Of a DNA stretch of 64,000 nt, positions 15,964-23,997 are shown one piece after another. Positions within the stretch are counted from its first letter, which is position 1. Each line of letters opens with the position of its first letter. Source of the stretch: Polyangiaceae bacterium. Its GTDB lineage: Bacteria > Myxococcota_A > Polyangia > Polyangiales > Polyangiaceae. The DNA lies in assembly GCA_041389725.1 (NCBI GenBank), contig JAWKRG010000008.1:186001-250000 (forward strand), in the 5' to 3' direction. Made by a program: the position numbers and the translations under genes. The notes beneath the pieces were generated by a model. It searched no databases. It saw nothing but the letters and a program-made list of their open reading frames with translations, and was not told the origin of the DNA.

Positions 15964-16989
15964 GTGGTGAAGCGACTAGCTGCAGTCTCGGTAGGGGCGA
16001 TGATCTGCGCGTTTTCCGCGGCGGCGTTGGCGCAGCCCAGCGCTGATGATGTCAAACGTGCAGGCGACGAGTTCGAGGCTGGGCGCCGCGCGTACAAGGA
16101 TCGAGAGTGGGTAGCCGCAGCTGAGCATTTCGAGGCTGCAGATCGATTCGCACCCGCAGCCGTCAGTTTGGAGTTGGCGATCCGCGCTCGCGACAAGGCA
16201 CGACAGCTCGAACGAGCCGCCACGTTGGCGGCGTTGGCGTTGGATCGCCATCCGACCGAAGCGAAGCTCGCGGAACTGGCTGGTCCGATTCTACAGCGTG
16301 CGGACAAGGAGCTCTTCCGCGTGCGTGTGCAGTGCGAGCCCGACTGCGACTTGGTGGTGGGAACCAAGCTCGTTCACGGCGCGGCGGCAGCACGGCGGAC
16401 ACTGTTCGTTGCGGCCGGACAGCACGAGATCCGAGCTGGCTGGTCGGGGGGACGCTCCGCTTCCGAGACCGTGTCGGCGAAAAAGGGCGGCAAAGCGGAG
16501 TTGCAGTTCGAAGCGCCGCCGGAGGAAACCAAACCGACGCCGGTCGCAACGAAACCGGAGGTCCGGGCAAATGGGACGACGAGTCAACGGCGGGCGGATC
16601 CCGCGCCGGGACCCGATCGTGGCACCAAGGACGTGGAGAGCGGCTCGGGATTACCGCCGGCGGTGTTCTTCGTCGGCGCAGGGCTCACCGTGGTGGCGGG
16701 CGCAGCCACCGTGTGGAGCGGGCTGGACACGCAGAACAATCCCGGACCGGACGCAGTGCGCGAAGGATGCGCGGGGCAGGGCACCGACTGCGAACTCTAC
16801 CAAGATGGTCTCGACCGCCAACGTCGAACCAACGTGCTCATTGGCGTGACAGCAGGCCTTGGCGTCGTCAGCGGGGTGATTGGCGCGTTCTTGACGGACT
16901 GGAGCGGGGGCTCGGACAAGAAGGCGGCGGTACAACCCTACGTAAACGTCTTGGGCGGGGCGAGCGTGGGGGCTCGCGGGAGATTCTGA
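15964..16989 (+). CDS. Periplasmic TPR/PEGA-like protein with C-terminal membrane segments
   Basis: 341 aa. A signal peptide (about 1-24, ending AAALAQ) is followed by a helical, TPR-like region (about 25-105). A beta-rich PEGA-like segment (RVQCEPDCDLVV) with two Cys follows. A Pro/Thr linker leads to two hydrophobic segments (about 228-246 and 285-305). The start may be either of two adjacent GTG codons (15964 or 15967), preceded by GGAGGAG. It ends one base before the kinase gene, so the pair is probably co-transcribed. The kinase may regulate or sense through this protein; that is an inference. Confidence 0.65.
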   Translation: MVKRLAAVSVGAMICAFSAAALAQPSADDVKRAGDEFEAGRRAYKDREWVAAAEHFEAADRFAPAAVSLELAIRARDKARQLERAATLAALALDRHPTEAKLAELAGPILQRADKELFRVRVQCEPDCDLVVGTKLVHGAAAARRTLFVAAGQHEIRAGWSGGRSASETVSAKKGGKAELQFEAPPEETKPTPVATKPEVRANGTTSQRRADPAPGPDRGTKDVESGSGLPPAVFFVGAGLTVVAGAATVWSGLDTQNNPGPDAVREGCAGQGTDCELYQDGLDRQRRTNVLIGVTAGLGVVSGVIGAFLTDWSGGSDKKAAVQPYVNVLGGASVGARGRF

Positions 16990-16990
16990 G

Positions 16991-18469
16991 GTGGTCGCCG
17001 CCAAGTTGATCGACGTTCGGCTGGAGGGGCGCCAGCACATCGACCGCTACGAGCTCGTGGCCGAGATCGCATCGGGCGGCATGGCCACGGTTTTTCTGGC
17101 GCGGCTCAGCGGCATGGGTGGGTTCCAGAAGTTCGTCGCGATCAAACGACTGCACCCACACTTGGCTGGGGAACGCGAGTTCGTGGAGATGTTCCTGGAC
17201 GAGGCGCGCCTCGCCGCCGGAATTCATCACCCCAACGTCGTCAGCATCCTGGAGGTGGGCGCCAGTGATCGCGGCTACTACCTGGTGATGGAGTACATCG
17301 AGGGGGACACCTTGGCGCGGCTGTTGGCTCGCGCCGCCACCAGTGGTCAGCGCTTGCCGCGCGGGGTCGCCCTGAAGATCCTGCTGGATACGCTGACCGG
17401 TTTGCATGCTGCCCACGAGCTGAAGGACGAGATGGGGCAGCCGACCGAACTCGTGCATCGCGACGTTTCGCCTCAGAACGTCCTCGTCGGACTCGATGGC
17501 ATCTGCCGCATCACGGATTTCGGCGTTGCGCGCGCGGCAAGCCGCCTGAGTGCGACTCGCGTCGGCCAGCTGAAGGGAAAGATCGCCTACATGGCGCCCG
17601 AGCAGGCGATGGGCAAGAGCGACATCGATCGCCGCGCGGACGTGTTTGCGGCTGGCATCGTGCTTTGGGAAGTGCTTGCCGGCCGCCGCTTGTTCAAGTC
17701 CGAGAACGAGGCGGCGACGCTTTCGCGCGTGCTGACCGAGCCGATCCCTCACGTCTCGGAAGTCGCGCCAGACGTCCCCCGCGCCGTCGGCGATGTTGCG
17801 GCAAAGGCACTCGAACGCGATCCGGCGGCGCGTTACCCCAGTTGCGCTCACTTCGCTGACGCGTTGGAACGTTCCGCGACGGACAGCGACAAGCTCGCGA
17901 CTGGACGCGAACTCGCGGCCTATGTTTCGGAGGTGATCGGAAACGAGATCGCTCAGCAACGGGAAGCGGTGAGAGCGTGGTTGGCGCGGAGTGAGCCGAG
18001 CCAGATTCAACTGCCGATGGCCATCCCGACGCCCGGCCAGTCCCCGGACCGCTCTGGCGTGACCCAGATGGCGGTGCCGAGCGTCAGCAGCGGCGGGTTC
18101 AGTGCGGTCACCGCGCCACCGCCCCGCCGCGGCTTGTGGATTGGCCTGGTGCTGCTGGCATTGGTGGCCGTTGGGGTGGCGGCGTGGTGGCTCGGACGTC
18201 GCGGGGCCGAGCCCATACCGACCGCGGCCCCGCCGTCGACGGCGTCGTCCGTCACCGCGGCGGCGCCCACGGGGGACGAGCCCAAGTCCAAGCCCGAGCC
18301 GTCTGCTTCCGCGGCAGCACCCAGCGGTTCTGGTGAGACGGCGCTGCCACCCAGCGCCTTGCCAGCCGCGGAATCGCCCGCTCCCAGGCCCGCGGGCCGG
18401 CCTTCGCCCCGCCCCACCAAGCCGAGCCCCGGCCCTTCGGACAGTTTACCCAGCAACCCGTATCGCTGA
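16991..18469 (+). CDS. Membrane-anchored Ser/Thr protein kinase
   Basis: Hanks-type kinase, 492 aa. Glycine loop IASGGMATVF at about 26-35, catalytic Lys52 (VAIKRL), HRDVSPQN with HRD at 156-158, DFG at 176-178, and the activation loop ending YMAPEQ. The kinase domain ends near 300. A helical linker leads to one membrane helix at about 378-396 (LWIGLVLLALVAVGVAAWW) and an Ala/Pro/Ser-rich outer tail with no sensor domain. All catalytic residues are present. It starts at a GTG one base after the previous stop and is likely to form a signalling pair with that protein. Confidence 0.88.
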   Translation: MVAAKLIDVRLEGRQHIDRYELVAEIASGGMATVFLARLSGMGGFQKFVAIKRLHPHLAGEREFVEMFLDEARLAAGIHHPNVVSILEVGASDRGYYLVMEYIEGDTLARLLARAATSGQRLPRGVALKILLDTLTGLHAAHELKDEMGQPTELVHRDVSPQNVLVGLDGICRITDFGVARAASRLSATRVGQLKGKIAYMAPEQAMGKSDIDRRADVFAAGIVLWEVLAGRRLFKSENEAATLSRVLTEPIPHVSEVAPDVPRAVGDVAAKALERDPAARYPSCAHFADALERSATDSDKLATGRELAAYVSEVIGNEIAQQREAVRAWLARSEPSQIQLPMAIPTPGQSPDRSGVTQMAVPSVSSGGFSAVTAPPPRRGLWIGLVLLALVAVGVAAWWLGRRGAEPIPTAAPPSTASSVTAAAPTGDEPKSKPEPSASAAAPSGSGETALPPSALPAAESPAPRPAGRPSPRPTKPSPGPSDSLPSNPYR

Positions 18470-18485
18470 TCCTGGTTTGCCCGCG

Positions 18486-18514
18486 TTGACAGTCGATGGG
18501 TCGGCTGCTACCTG
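18486..18514 (+). promoter_or_regulatory. Candidate promoter of prs
   Basis: A perfect TTGACA (18486-18491), a 17-base spacer and a weaker TACCTG (18509-18514). Transcription would start some 50 bases before the prs GTG and may drive the whole prs-rplY-pth-rpsF-rpsR-rplI block. Confidence 0.45.
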
Positions 18515-18571
18515 TCGGCGCCCATTTTCCTGGGTTGGCGCGGCGAGCGCCGGCTCTGAGACGAGGAAGCC

Positions 18572-19519
18572 GTGGCGGTCAAGCGAGTCTGTCTATTCAC
18601 GGGAAATGCGAATCCCGAGCTGGCCGAGGAGATCGCGCAAGTGCTCGATACTCCTCTGGGTGAAGCACGCGTGTCGCGTTTCAGTGACGGGGAGACGTTC
18701 TGCGAAGTTCGCGAGAACGTTCGCGGCCTGCACACCTACGTGGTGCAGCCGACTAGTTCGCCCGTGAACGACAATCTGATGGAGCTCCTCATCCTTTGCG
18801 ACGCGCTACGACGCGCGTCGTGCGAGTCCATCACGGCCGTCATTCCCTACTACGGCTATGCGCGGCAGGATCGCAAGGTCGCGCCGCGGACGCCCATCAC
18901 CTCGAAACTGGTTGCCGACCTGCTCGTCGCAGCCGGTGTGCACCGCGTGGTGTGCGTCGATCTGCATGCGGGCCAGATCCAGGGATTCTTCAACATCCCC
19001 TTCGACCATCTGTACGCGCTGCCCGTGATGCTGGACGACTACCTGTCGAAGCGCTTCGACGAGAGCGCCGTCTTCGTCTCGCCGGACGCGGGCGGCGTGG
19101 AGCGTGCGCGCGCCTACAGCAAGCGCATGCGAGCCTCTCTTGCCATCATCGACAAGCGCCGAGAGAAGGCCAACGTCAGCGAGGTGATGCACTTGATCGG
19201 CGACGTCGAAGGTCGCGACTGCATCATCGTGGACGACATGATCGACACCGCTGGCACGCTGTGCAACGCCGCTGCCGCCGTGATGGATCAGGGCGCTCGC
19301 AGCGTGGTGGCGTGCGCCACCCACGGCGTGCTCTCGGGCCCTGCCGTGCAGCGCATCGCCGAATCGAAACTGACGGAAGTCATCGTCACCAACTCCATTG
19401 CGCCTTCCGAAGAAGCGCGCGCCTGCAGCAAGATCCGCGTGCTCAGCATCGGACGTCTGTTGGGGGAAGCCATTCGTCGCATTCACAACAGTGACAGCGT
19501 CAGCTCGCTGTTCGTCTAG
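18572..19519 (+). CDS. prs: Ribose-phosphate pyrophosphokinase
   Basis: Makes phosphoribosyl pyrophosphate from ribose-5-phosphate and ATP for nucleotide, histidine and tryptophan synthesis. The 315 aa are full length. Signatures are FSDGETFCEVRENVRG, PYYGYARQDRK (ATP loop), VVCVDLHAGQIQGFF and the PRPP-binding IIVDDMIDTAGTL. It starts at a GTG and is followed by rplY after 18 bases. The order prs, rplY, pth is a widely conserved bacterial arrangement. Confidence 0.96.
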   Translation: MAVKRVCLFTGNANPELAEEIAQVLDTPLGEARVSRFSDGETFCEVRENVRGLHTYVVQPTSSPVNDNLMELLILCDALRRASCESITAVIPYYGYARQDRKVAPRTPITSKLVADLLVAAGVHRVVCVDLHAGQIQGFFNIPFDHLYALPVMLDDYLSKRFDESAVFVSPDAGGVERARAYSKRMRASLAIIDKRREKANVSEVMHLIGDVEGRDCIIVDDMIDTAGTLCNAAAAVMDQGARSVVACATHGVLSGPAVQRIAESKLTEVIVTNSIAPSEEARACSKIRVLSIGRLLGEAIRRIHNSDSVSSLFV

Positions 19520-19537
19520 AAGAAGATAGAGAGAGTC

Positions 19538-20197
19538 ATGGAAACCGTGAAGATCGAAGCAACCCGCCGAGAGGCTCAGGGCAAGAGCGTTGCCCGTCGT
19601 TTGCGCGCCAACGGCCAGATCCCCGCCGTCGCCTATGGGCGCGGAGGGCCCGCCCAAGCCGTCGCCGTGGAGCCCAAGGACGTGCTTCACGTTCTTGGGG
19701 CGGAACGCGGACGGAACTCGGTGATCGAGCTGACCGTCGACGGCAAAGACAAGATGACTGTGCTGCTGACGGACTACCAGTACCACCCCGTGTCACGCGA
19801 GCTGCTGCACGCCGACTTCTACCGCATCTCCCTGGATGAGCCCGTCGAGGTGGAGGTGCCGTTGGAGTTGACTGGCAAGCCCAAGGGCGTCGTGATGGGA
19901 GGCGTGCTGCGCCAGGTGTTCCGACGCTTGCCGATTCGCTGCCTGCCCAAGGACATTCCGGCGAAGATCGTCCACGACGTGACCGAACTCGACATGGATG
20001 ATCACGTGCGAACGACCGATCTGCAGTTGGGTGAGGGCGTAGCCGTTCAGCTGCCGCCCACGCAGACCGTGGCCGCCGTCGTCACCGAGAAGAAGCGTGG
20101 GCCAGAGGAAGAAGAAGCCGCAGCAGGGGCCGCCGCGGCCGCTCCGGGTGCTGCTCCCGCCGCCGCGGACGCCAAGCCCGCCGAATCCAAGGACTGA
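19538..20197 (+). CDS. rplY: 50S ribosomal protein L25 (CTC/TL5 long form)
   Basis: Binds 5S rRNA in the large subunit. The 219 aa have the N-terminal L25 domain (about 1-92, with ARRLRANGQIPAVAYG) and the C-terminal TL5/CTC beta domain (about 93-185). A non-conserved Glu/Ala-rich tail follows (EEEEAAAGAAAAAPG). A tail of this kind is common in the long form of L25. It sits between prs and pth. Confidence 0.93.
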   Translation: METVKIEATRREAQGKSVARRLRANGQIPAVAYGRGGPAQAVAVEPKDVLHVLGAERGRNSVIELTVDGKDKMTVLLTDYQYHPVSRELLHADFYRISLDEPVEVEVPLELTGKPKGVVMGGVLRQVFRRLPIRCLPKDIPAKIVHDVTELDMDDHVRTTDLQLGEGVAVQLPPTQTVAAVVTEKKRGPEEEEAAAGAAAAAPGAAPAAADAKPAESKD

Positions 20198-20290
20198 TTC
20201 GAATCTTGGGTCGTCTGTCTTCGAATCCGAGGCGCGCCTCGCACGCCTCGGAGCGGGGACAGTTGCGCAAACCCACAGGGGTCGACGCCA

Positions 20291-21478
20291 GTGACGACGG
20301 ATGAAGCGCGCGCTCGGCTCTTGCTGGGCCTGGGCAACCCTGGCAATCGCTATGCGAACACGCGCCACAACGTCGGCGCTTGGCTGGTGGATGCGCTCCT
20401 CGACCGGTTCGGAGTGCCGGATCGACGTCTGGAGTTTCCGTCCGCTTGTGCCTGGCTGATCCGAGTGGGCGGAGGAGCGCTTTGGCTAGGCAAGAGCACG
20501 ACGTACATGAACGAGTCGGGGCTGGCGGCCCGCGTGCTGTGCGAGCACCTATCCCTTCAGCCGACAGAGGTACTCGTGGCCCATGATGAGCTGGACCTGC
20601 CCCTCGGCGCCCTGCGCCTCAAACGCGGAGGCCGTGACGCTGGGCACCGGGGGCTGCGCAGTCTGACGGAGCAGCTAGGGACCGACGCCTACGCTCGGTT
20701 ACGGATCGGAATCGGGCGTCCGGGGCCGACTTTTGTCGGGACGGTGGCGGATTTCGTGCTAGAAGCCGTTCCCCTCGTCGAACGTGAGGCGCTGCTCGGC
20801 AGCGTGGCACGGGCGGCGGAGGCCACTCGACTCTGCGTCGACGACGGATACGCCGCGGCAATGAATCGGGTGAATCAGCGCGATTTCGTGCTGACTCCTT
20901 GCTCCCCGGATGACGGGGGGCCGACTAGTCCGAAGGGAGATTCGAAGATGACGACAGCCCAGAGCGTCGGGGCCATGCCCGGGCGCGAATACGAAACGAT
21001 CTACATCCTGCGCGGAGACACGACGAAAGAGTCCGCGCACAAAGTGGCCGAGCGCGTCGGAGACGCCATCGGCAAAGAGGGCGGCACCTTGACGGGCGTC
21101 GAGAACTGGGGCCGCCGTCAGCTGGCCTATGCGGTCGGCAAGCAACGGCGTGGCGTGTACGTCTACGTGAAGTACGTGGGCGGTGGCGCAGCAGTTCGCG
21201 AGCTGGAGCGCAACCTTCGCATGCTCGACGACGTGATCAAGTTCCAGACCGTACTCGTCAGCGGCGAGATCGACACGGGAGCGCTGGCGGTCGATCCGTC
21301 CACCGTGGTCTTCGAAGACGTGGAGCCGCCGGCCGAAGACGAGGTCGAGGAGACGCTGGAGGAGCGCCTGGGCCTGGTAGAAGGCGCCCCCCGCATGCGT
21401 GAAGACGTCGACATCGATGGAGATGGCGATGACGGCGACGACGGCGATGCAGACGCTGACGAAGAGGAGGACGAGTGA
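20291..21478 (+). CDS. pth: Peptidyl-tRNA hydrolase in one frame with ribosomal protein S6
   Basis: One uninterrupted frame of 395 codons. Codons 1-219 are peptidyl-tRNA hydrolase, which frees tRNA from stalled peptidyl-tRNA: GLGNPG at 13-18 (Asn16), His26 in NTRHNVG, Asn74 in TTYMNESG and Asp99 in HDELDLP are all present. The Asn usually found in GHNGL is Arg120 here (AGHRGLRS). Codons 220-395 are a complete ribosomal protein S6. No stop codon separates the two. Either a Pth-S6 fusion protein is made, or S6 is also initiated internally at 20948. The start is the GTG at 20291. Both identifications are firm; the fused product is an inference from the frame. Confidence 0.88.
   Translation: MTTDEARARLLLGLGNPGNRYANTRHNVGAWLVDALLDRFGVPDRRLEFPSACAWLIRVGGGALWLGKSTTYMNESGLAARVLCEHLSLQPTEVLVAHDELDLPLGALRLKRGGRDAGHRGLRSLTEQLGTDAYARLRIGIGRPGPTFVGTVADFVLEAVPLVEREALLGSVARAAEATRLCVDDGYAAAMNRVNQRDFVLTPCSPDDGGPTSPKGDSKMTTAQSVGAMPGREYETIYILRGDTTKESAHKVAERVGDAIGKEGGTLTGVENWGRRQLAYAVGKQRRGVYVYVKYVGGGAAVRELERNLRMLDDVIKFQTVLVSGEIDTGALAVDPSTVVFEDVEPPAEDEVEETLEERLGLVEGAPRMREDVDIDGDGDDGDDGDADADEEEDE
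20948..21478 (+). CDS. rpsF: 30S ribosomal protein S6 (possible internal start inside the pth frame)
   Basis: Binds S18 and 16S rRNA in the small-subunit platform. From the ATG at 20948 it has 176 aa: REYETIYILRGDT opens the S6 fold and NWGRRQLAYAVGKQRRG is its centre. After about residue 120 the tail is very acidic (runs of Asp, Glu and Gly). A GGGAG lies shortly upstream, so separate initiation is plausible even though the frame is continuous with pth. rpsR and rplI follow, the usual rpsF-rpsR-rplI order. Confidence 0.8.
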   Translation: MTTAQSVGAMPGREYETIYILRGDTTKESAHKVAERVGDAIGKEGGTLTGVENWGRRQLAYAVGKQRRGVYVYVKYVGGGAAVRELERNLRMLDDVIKFQTVLVSGEIDTGALAVDPSTVVFEDVEPPAEDEVEETLEERLGLVEGAPRMREDVDIDGDGDDGDDGDADADEEEDE

Positions 21479-21744
21479 TGAGCATGATGGCCGACAAAAA
21501 AGACGCCAAGAACGGTGAGGGCGGAGCCTTCCGCCGAACTCGCCGACGTGGCTGTGGATTCTGCTCAGACGAGAGTCTCGTCATCGACTACAAAGACCCG
21601 CAGGCGCTCAAGTACTTCGTCACCGAGCGTGGCAAGATCGTTCCGCGCCGCATTTCCGGAACCTGTGCGAAGCACCAGCGTGAGCTCGCCATCGCCATCA
21701 AGCGATCGCGCAACATTGCGCTACTGCCGTTCACGGCCAGCTGA
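21478..21744 (+). CDS. rpsR: 30S ribosomal protein S18 (zinc-binding type)
   Basis: 88 aa. Core FVTERGKIVPRRISGTC and QRELAIAIKRSRNIALLPF. It keeps the Cys pair GCGFC and a later CAKH, so it is the zinc-binding form of S18 and probably binds Zn. AGGAGG at 21465-21470 is 7 bases before the ATG at 21478; an overlapping GTG at 21475 is also possible. The start overlaps the rpsF stop, giving coupled translation of the S6-S18 partner pair. Confidence 0.93.
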   Translation: MSMMADKKDAKNGEGGAFRRTRRRGCGFCSDESLVIDYKDPQALKYFVTERGKIVPRRISGTCAKHQRELAIAIKRSRNIALLPFTAS

Positions 21745-21754
21745 GGAGAAGGAC

Positions 21755-22216
21755 ATGGCAACTCCCATCAAAGTGGTTCTCCAAGACGACGTAGAGAACT
21801 TGGGCGGTAGCGGCGACGTCGTGAAAGTGCGCCCGGGCTACGCGCGTAACTTCCTCATTCCCCGCGGCCTGGCGGTTCCCGCCACGGCCTCGAGCCTTGC
21901 ACGCGTCGGAGAGCTGAAGCGCGTCGCTACCCAGAAAGCAGAGCGCCTGCTCGCGGAAGCGAAAGCACTGGCCGCCAAGCTAGAGGCCGCCAGCATCAAG
22001 CTGGAGCGCGCGGTCGGCGAGGAGAACAAGATGTACGGCTCGGTCACCTCGAAGGACATCGAGGACGCGTACGCCGCACAACACGACATCACCATCGATC
22101 GCAAACGCTTGCAGCTGGCGGATCCGATCAAGCACCTGGGCCTGACCGAGGTGCCGCTCAAGATTCATCCGGAAGTCGTCGTGCAGCTACGGGTCGAGGT
22201 TGTCAAACAGGCCTGA
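21755..22216 (+). CDS. rplI: 50S ribosomal protein L9
   Basis: 153 aa. N-terminal rRNA-binding domain with KVVLQDDVENLGGSGDVV and RPGYARNFLIPRGLA, a long central helix (about 45-80, rich in Ala/Lys/Glu), and the C-terminal domain with GSVTSKDI. The ATG at 21755 follows a GGAGAAGG. The frame reads further upstream through rpsR, but only as a shadow. It ends the ribosomal block, 239 bases before dnaB. Confidence 0.94.
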   Translation: MATPIKVVLQDDVENLGGSGDVVKVRPGYARNFLIPRGLAVPATASSLARVGELKRVATQKAERLLAEAKALAAKLEAASIKLERAVGEENKMYGSVTSKDIEDAYAAQHDITIDRKRLQLADPIKHLGLTEVPLKIHPEVVVQLRVEVVKQA

Positions 22217-22240
22217 ACTGAGTATTAGGCGATCACACCA

Positions 22241-22272
22241 GCACCCCGGCGGCCCCACGGTCGTCGGGGTGC
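22241..22272. terminator. Inverted repeat after rplI
   Basis: A perfect 8-bp stem (GCACCCCG at 22241-22248, CGGGGTGC at 22265-22272) lies 24 bases after rplI. There is no T-tract, so it may be a weak or Rho-aided terminator or only a transcript-end hairpin. The rest of the 22217-22455 gap shows no clear promoter. Confidence 0.35.
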
Positions 22273-22455
22273 CCTGCATTTGGGCCCCTGGGGAAAAGTC
22301 GTGGACACTCACTGGACAAGCTCTGAAGAAACAGGGGCGGACATTGCCCGACCGACCTGGGGGCCGCGCGGCTGCTACGGCTGGGTCATGGGGCACGTCC
22401 AAGCCACGACCCGGGACCCACGCCGCGGAGCAGCGGAGCCCTCCGGGGTGACGTC

Positions 22456-23955
22456 GTGACCCAGGCGCAGCGAGTACGCGAGGAGCCCCAGGCGGTCGTC
22501 GGCCGGGTGCCGCCCCACGACTTGGACGCCGAATCCGCCGTGCTGGCTGCCATCTTGCTCACGGGTGAGGCCTTCGATCGCGTGCAAGAGGTGCTCAGCC
22601 CCGAGCATTTCTACGCCGATCGTCATCGCCGCATCTTCGAGGCCGTCCTGGACCTACAGCGGCAAGGGCACCCGGTGGATCTAGTCAGCGTGGCAGGCTG
22701 GCTTCGCGATCGCGAACGCTTGGCGCAGGTCGGTGGGTCGCCGTATCTGGCCCAACTCGCCGACGCGACCCCTGCGGTGGCCAATGTGGAGCACCACGCC
22801 CGGGTCATTCGCGAGAAGTGGCGGGTGCGCCAGCTGATCGCCACCTGTCAGTCCTTTGCCGCTGAAGGCTACGCGGATTACGGCGAGGCCCAGGGATTCA
22901 TCGACCGCGCCGAGCAAGCCGTGTTCGACATCGCGCGCGTACCCGAAGGATCCACGGTCGTGCCCGTTCGCGATGCGATTCACAGCGCGTTCAAGATCTT
23001 GACGGAAGCTGCCAAGCGCGGCGGCTCAGTAACCGGCACGCCAAGCGGCTTTACGGAGCTCGACAAGCGCTGCGCGGGGCTGCATGGCGGAGACCTCTAC
23101 ATCGTCGCGGGTCGTCCCGGCATGGGCAAGACGGCGTTCGTGCTCAACCTCGCGGTGAACGTGGCGGAGCCGCGGCGTCGCAGTGCCACGGATCCCGTCG
23201 ACCCCTACGACGACGGTTCCGTGGACGAACCGGGAGACGGCGTCGCCTTCTTCTCCTTGGAAATGCCGCGTGAGCAGTTGGCCTCGCGAATGCTCGCCAG
23301 CGAGGCACGCGTGGACGTTTCGCGCATTCGCAGCGGTGACATGCGGCGAGAGGACTGGGAGAAGCTCACCGGCGCGGCGGCCCGATTGGGACGGCTGCCG
23401 CTGTTCCTGGACGACACGCCAGCCCTGACCCTGTTGGACCTTCGCGCGAAGATCCGACGGCTCAAGGCGGAAATGGAGCGCGGCGCGGATGGCCTCAGCT
23501 GCAGCGGCAAGTTGGGACTGGTGGTGATCGACTACCTCCAGCTGATGCAGGGGCGGCGTGATGCGGCGAGCCGTGAACAGGAGATCAGCGAGCTGTCGCG
23601 CGGCTTGAAGGCGATGGCCAAGGAGATGTCGGTGCCCGTGCTGGCTCTCAGCCAGCTGAACCGATCCGTCGAGACCCGCGCCACCAAGGACAAGCGACCA
23701 CAGCTGAGTGACTTGCGCGAGTCCGGCGCCATCGAGCAGGACGCGGACACGATCTTCTTCATCTACCGTGACGAGTACTATTTCCGAGATAGCCCCGACA
23801 AAGGCGTGGCAGAAGTGATCATTGCCAAGCAGAGAAACGGTCCGACTGGCAACCTGCGCGTCAAGTTCACCCCCGAGTTCACGCGCTTCGACAATTTGGC
23901 CGCGGACGACTACGAGTTCGATCAGTACGACAACTTCGAGGCCGGCGGCAGTTGA
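22456..23955 (+). CDS. dnaB: Replicative DNA helicase DnaB
   Basis: Hexameric helicase that unwinds DNA at the replication fork. The 499 aa have the N-terminal primase-interacting domain (DLDAESAVLAAILL and FYADRHRRIFEAV, residues about 20-130) and the RecA-like ATPase domain from about 185. Walker A is GRPGMGKTAF, Walker B LGLVVIDYLQLM, and the arginine-finger region is near IIAKQRNGPTGNL. An unusual hydrophilic insert (about 236-257, Asp/Pro/Arg-rich) follows Walker A. It starts at a GTG. The location after rplI is classical. Confidence 0.94.
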   Translation: MTQAQRVREEPQAVVGRVPPHDLDAESAVLAAILLTGEAFDRVQEVLSPEHFYADRHRRIFEAVLDLQRQGHPVDLVSVAGWLRDRERLAQVGGSPYLAQLADATPAVANVEHHARVIREKWRVRQLIATCQSFAAEGYADYGEAQGFIDRAEQAVFDIARVPEGSTVVPVRDAIHSAFKILTEAAKRGGSVTGTPSGFTELDKRCAGLHGGDLYIVAGRPGMGKTAFVLNLAVNVAEPRRRSATDPVDPYDDGSVDEPGDGVAFFSLEMPREQLASRMLASEARVDVSRIRSGDMRREDWEKLTGAAARLGRLPLFLDDTPALTLLDLRAKIRRLKAEMERGADGLSCSGKLGLVVIDYLQLMQGRRDAASREQEISELSRGLKAMAKEMSVPVLALSQLNRSVETRATKDKRPQLSDLRESGAIEQDADTIFFIYRDEYYFRDSPDKGVAEVIIAKQRNGPTGNLRVKFTPEFTRFDNLAADDYEFDQYDNFEAGGS

Positions 23956-23985
23956 GGATTCGTGGCGTGCGCCGTCGTTTGCCGG

Positions 23986-23991
23986 TAGGCT
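23986..23991 (+). promoter_or_regulatory. -10 element (TAGGCT), leaderless lipoprotein gene
   Basis: TAGGCT ends 6 bases before the ATG at 23998, so the mRNA should start at the start codon. The matching -35 is poor. Confidence 0.35.
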
Positions 23992-23997
23992 TTCGCC

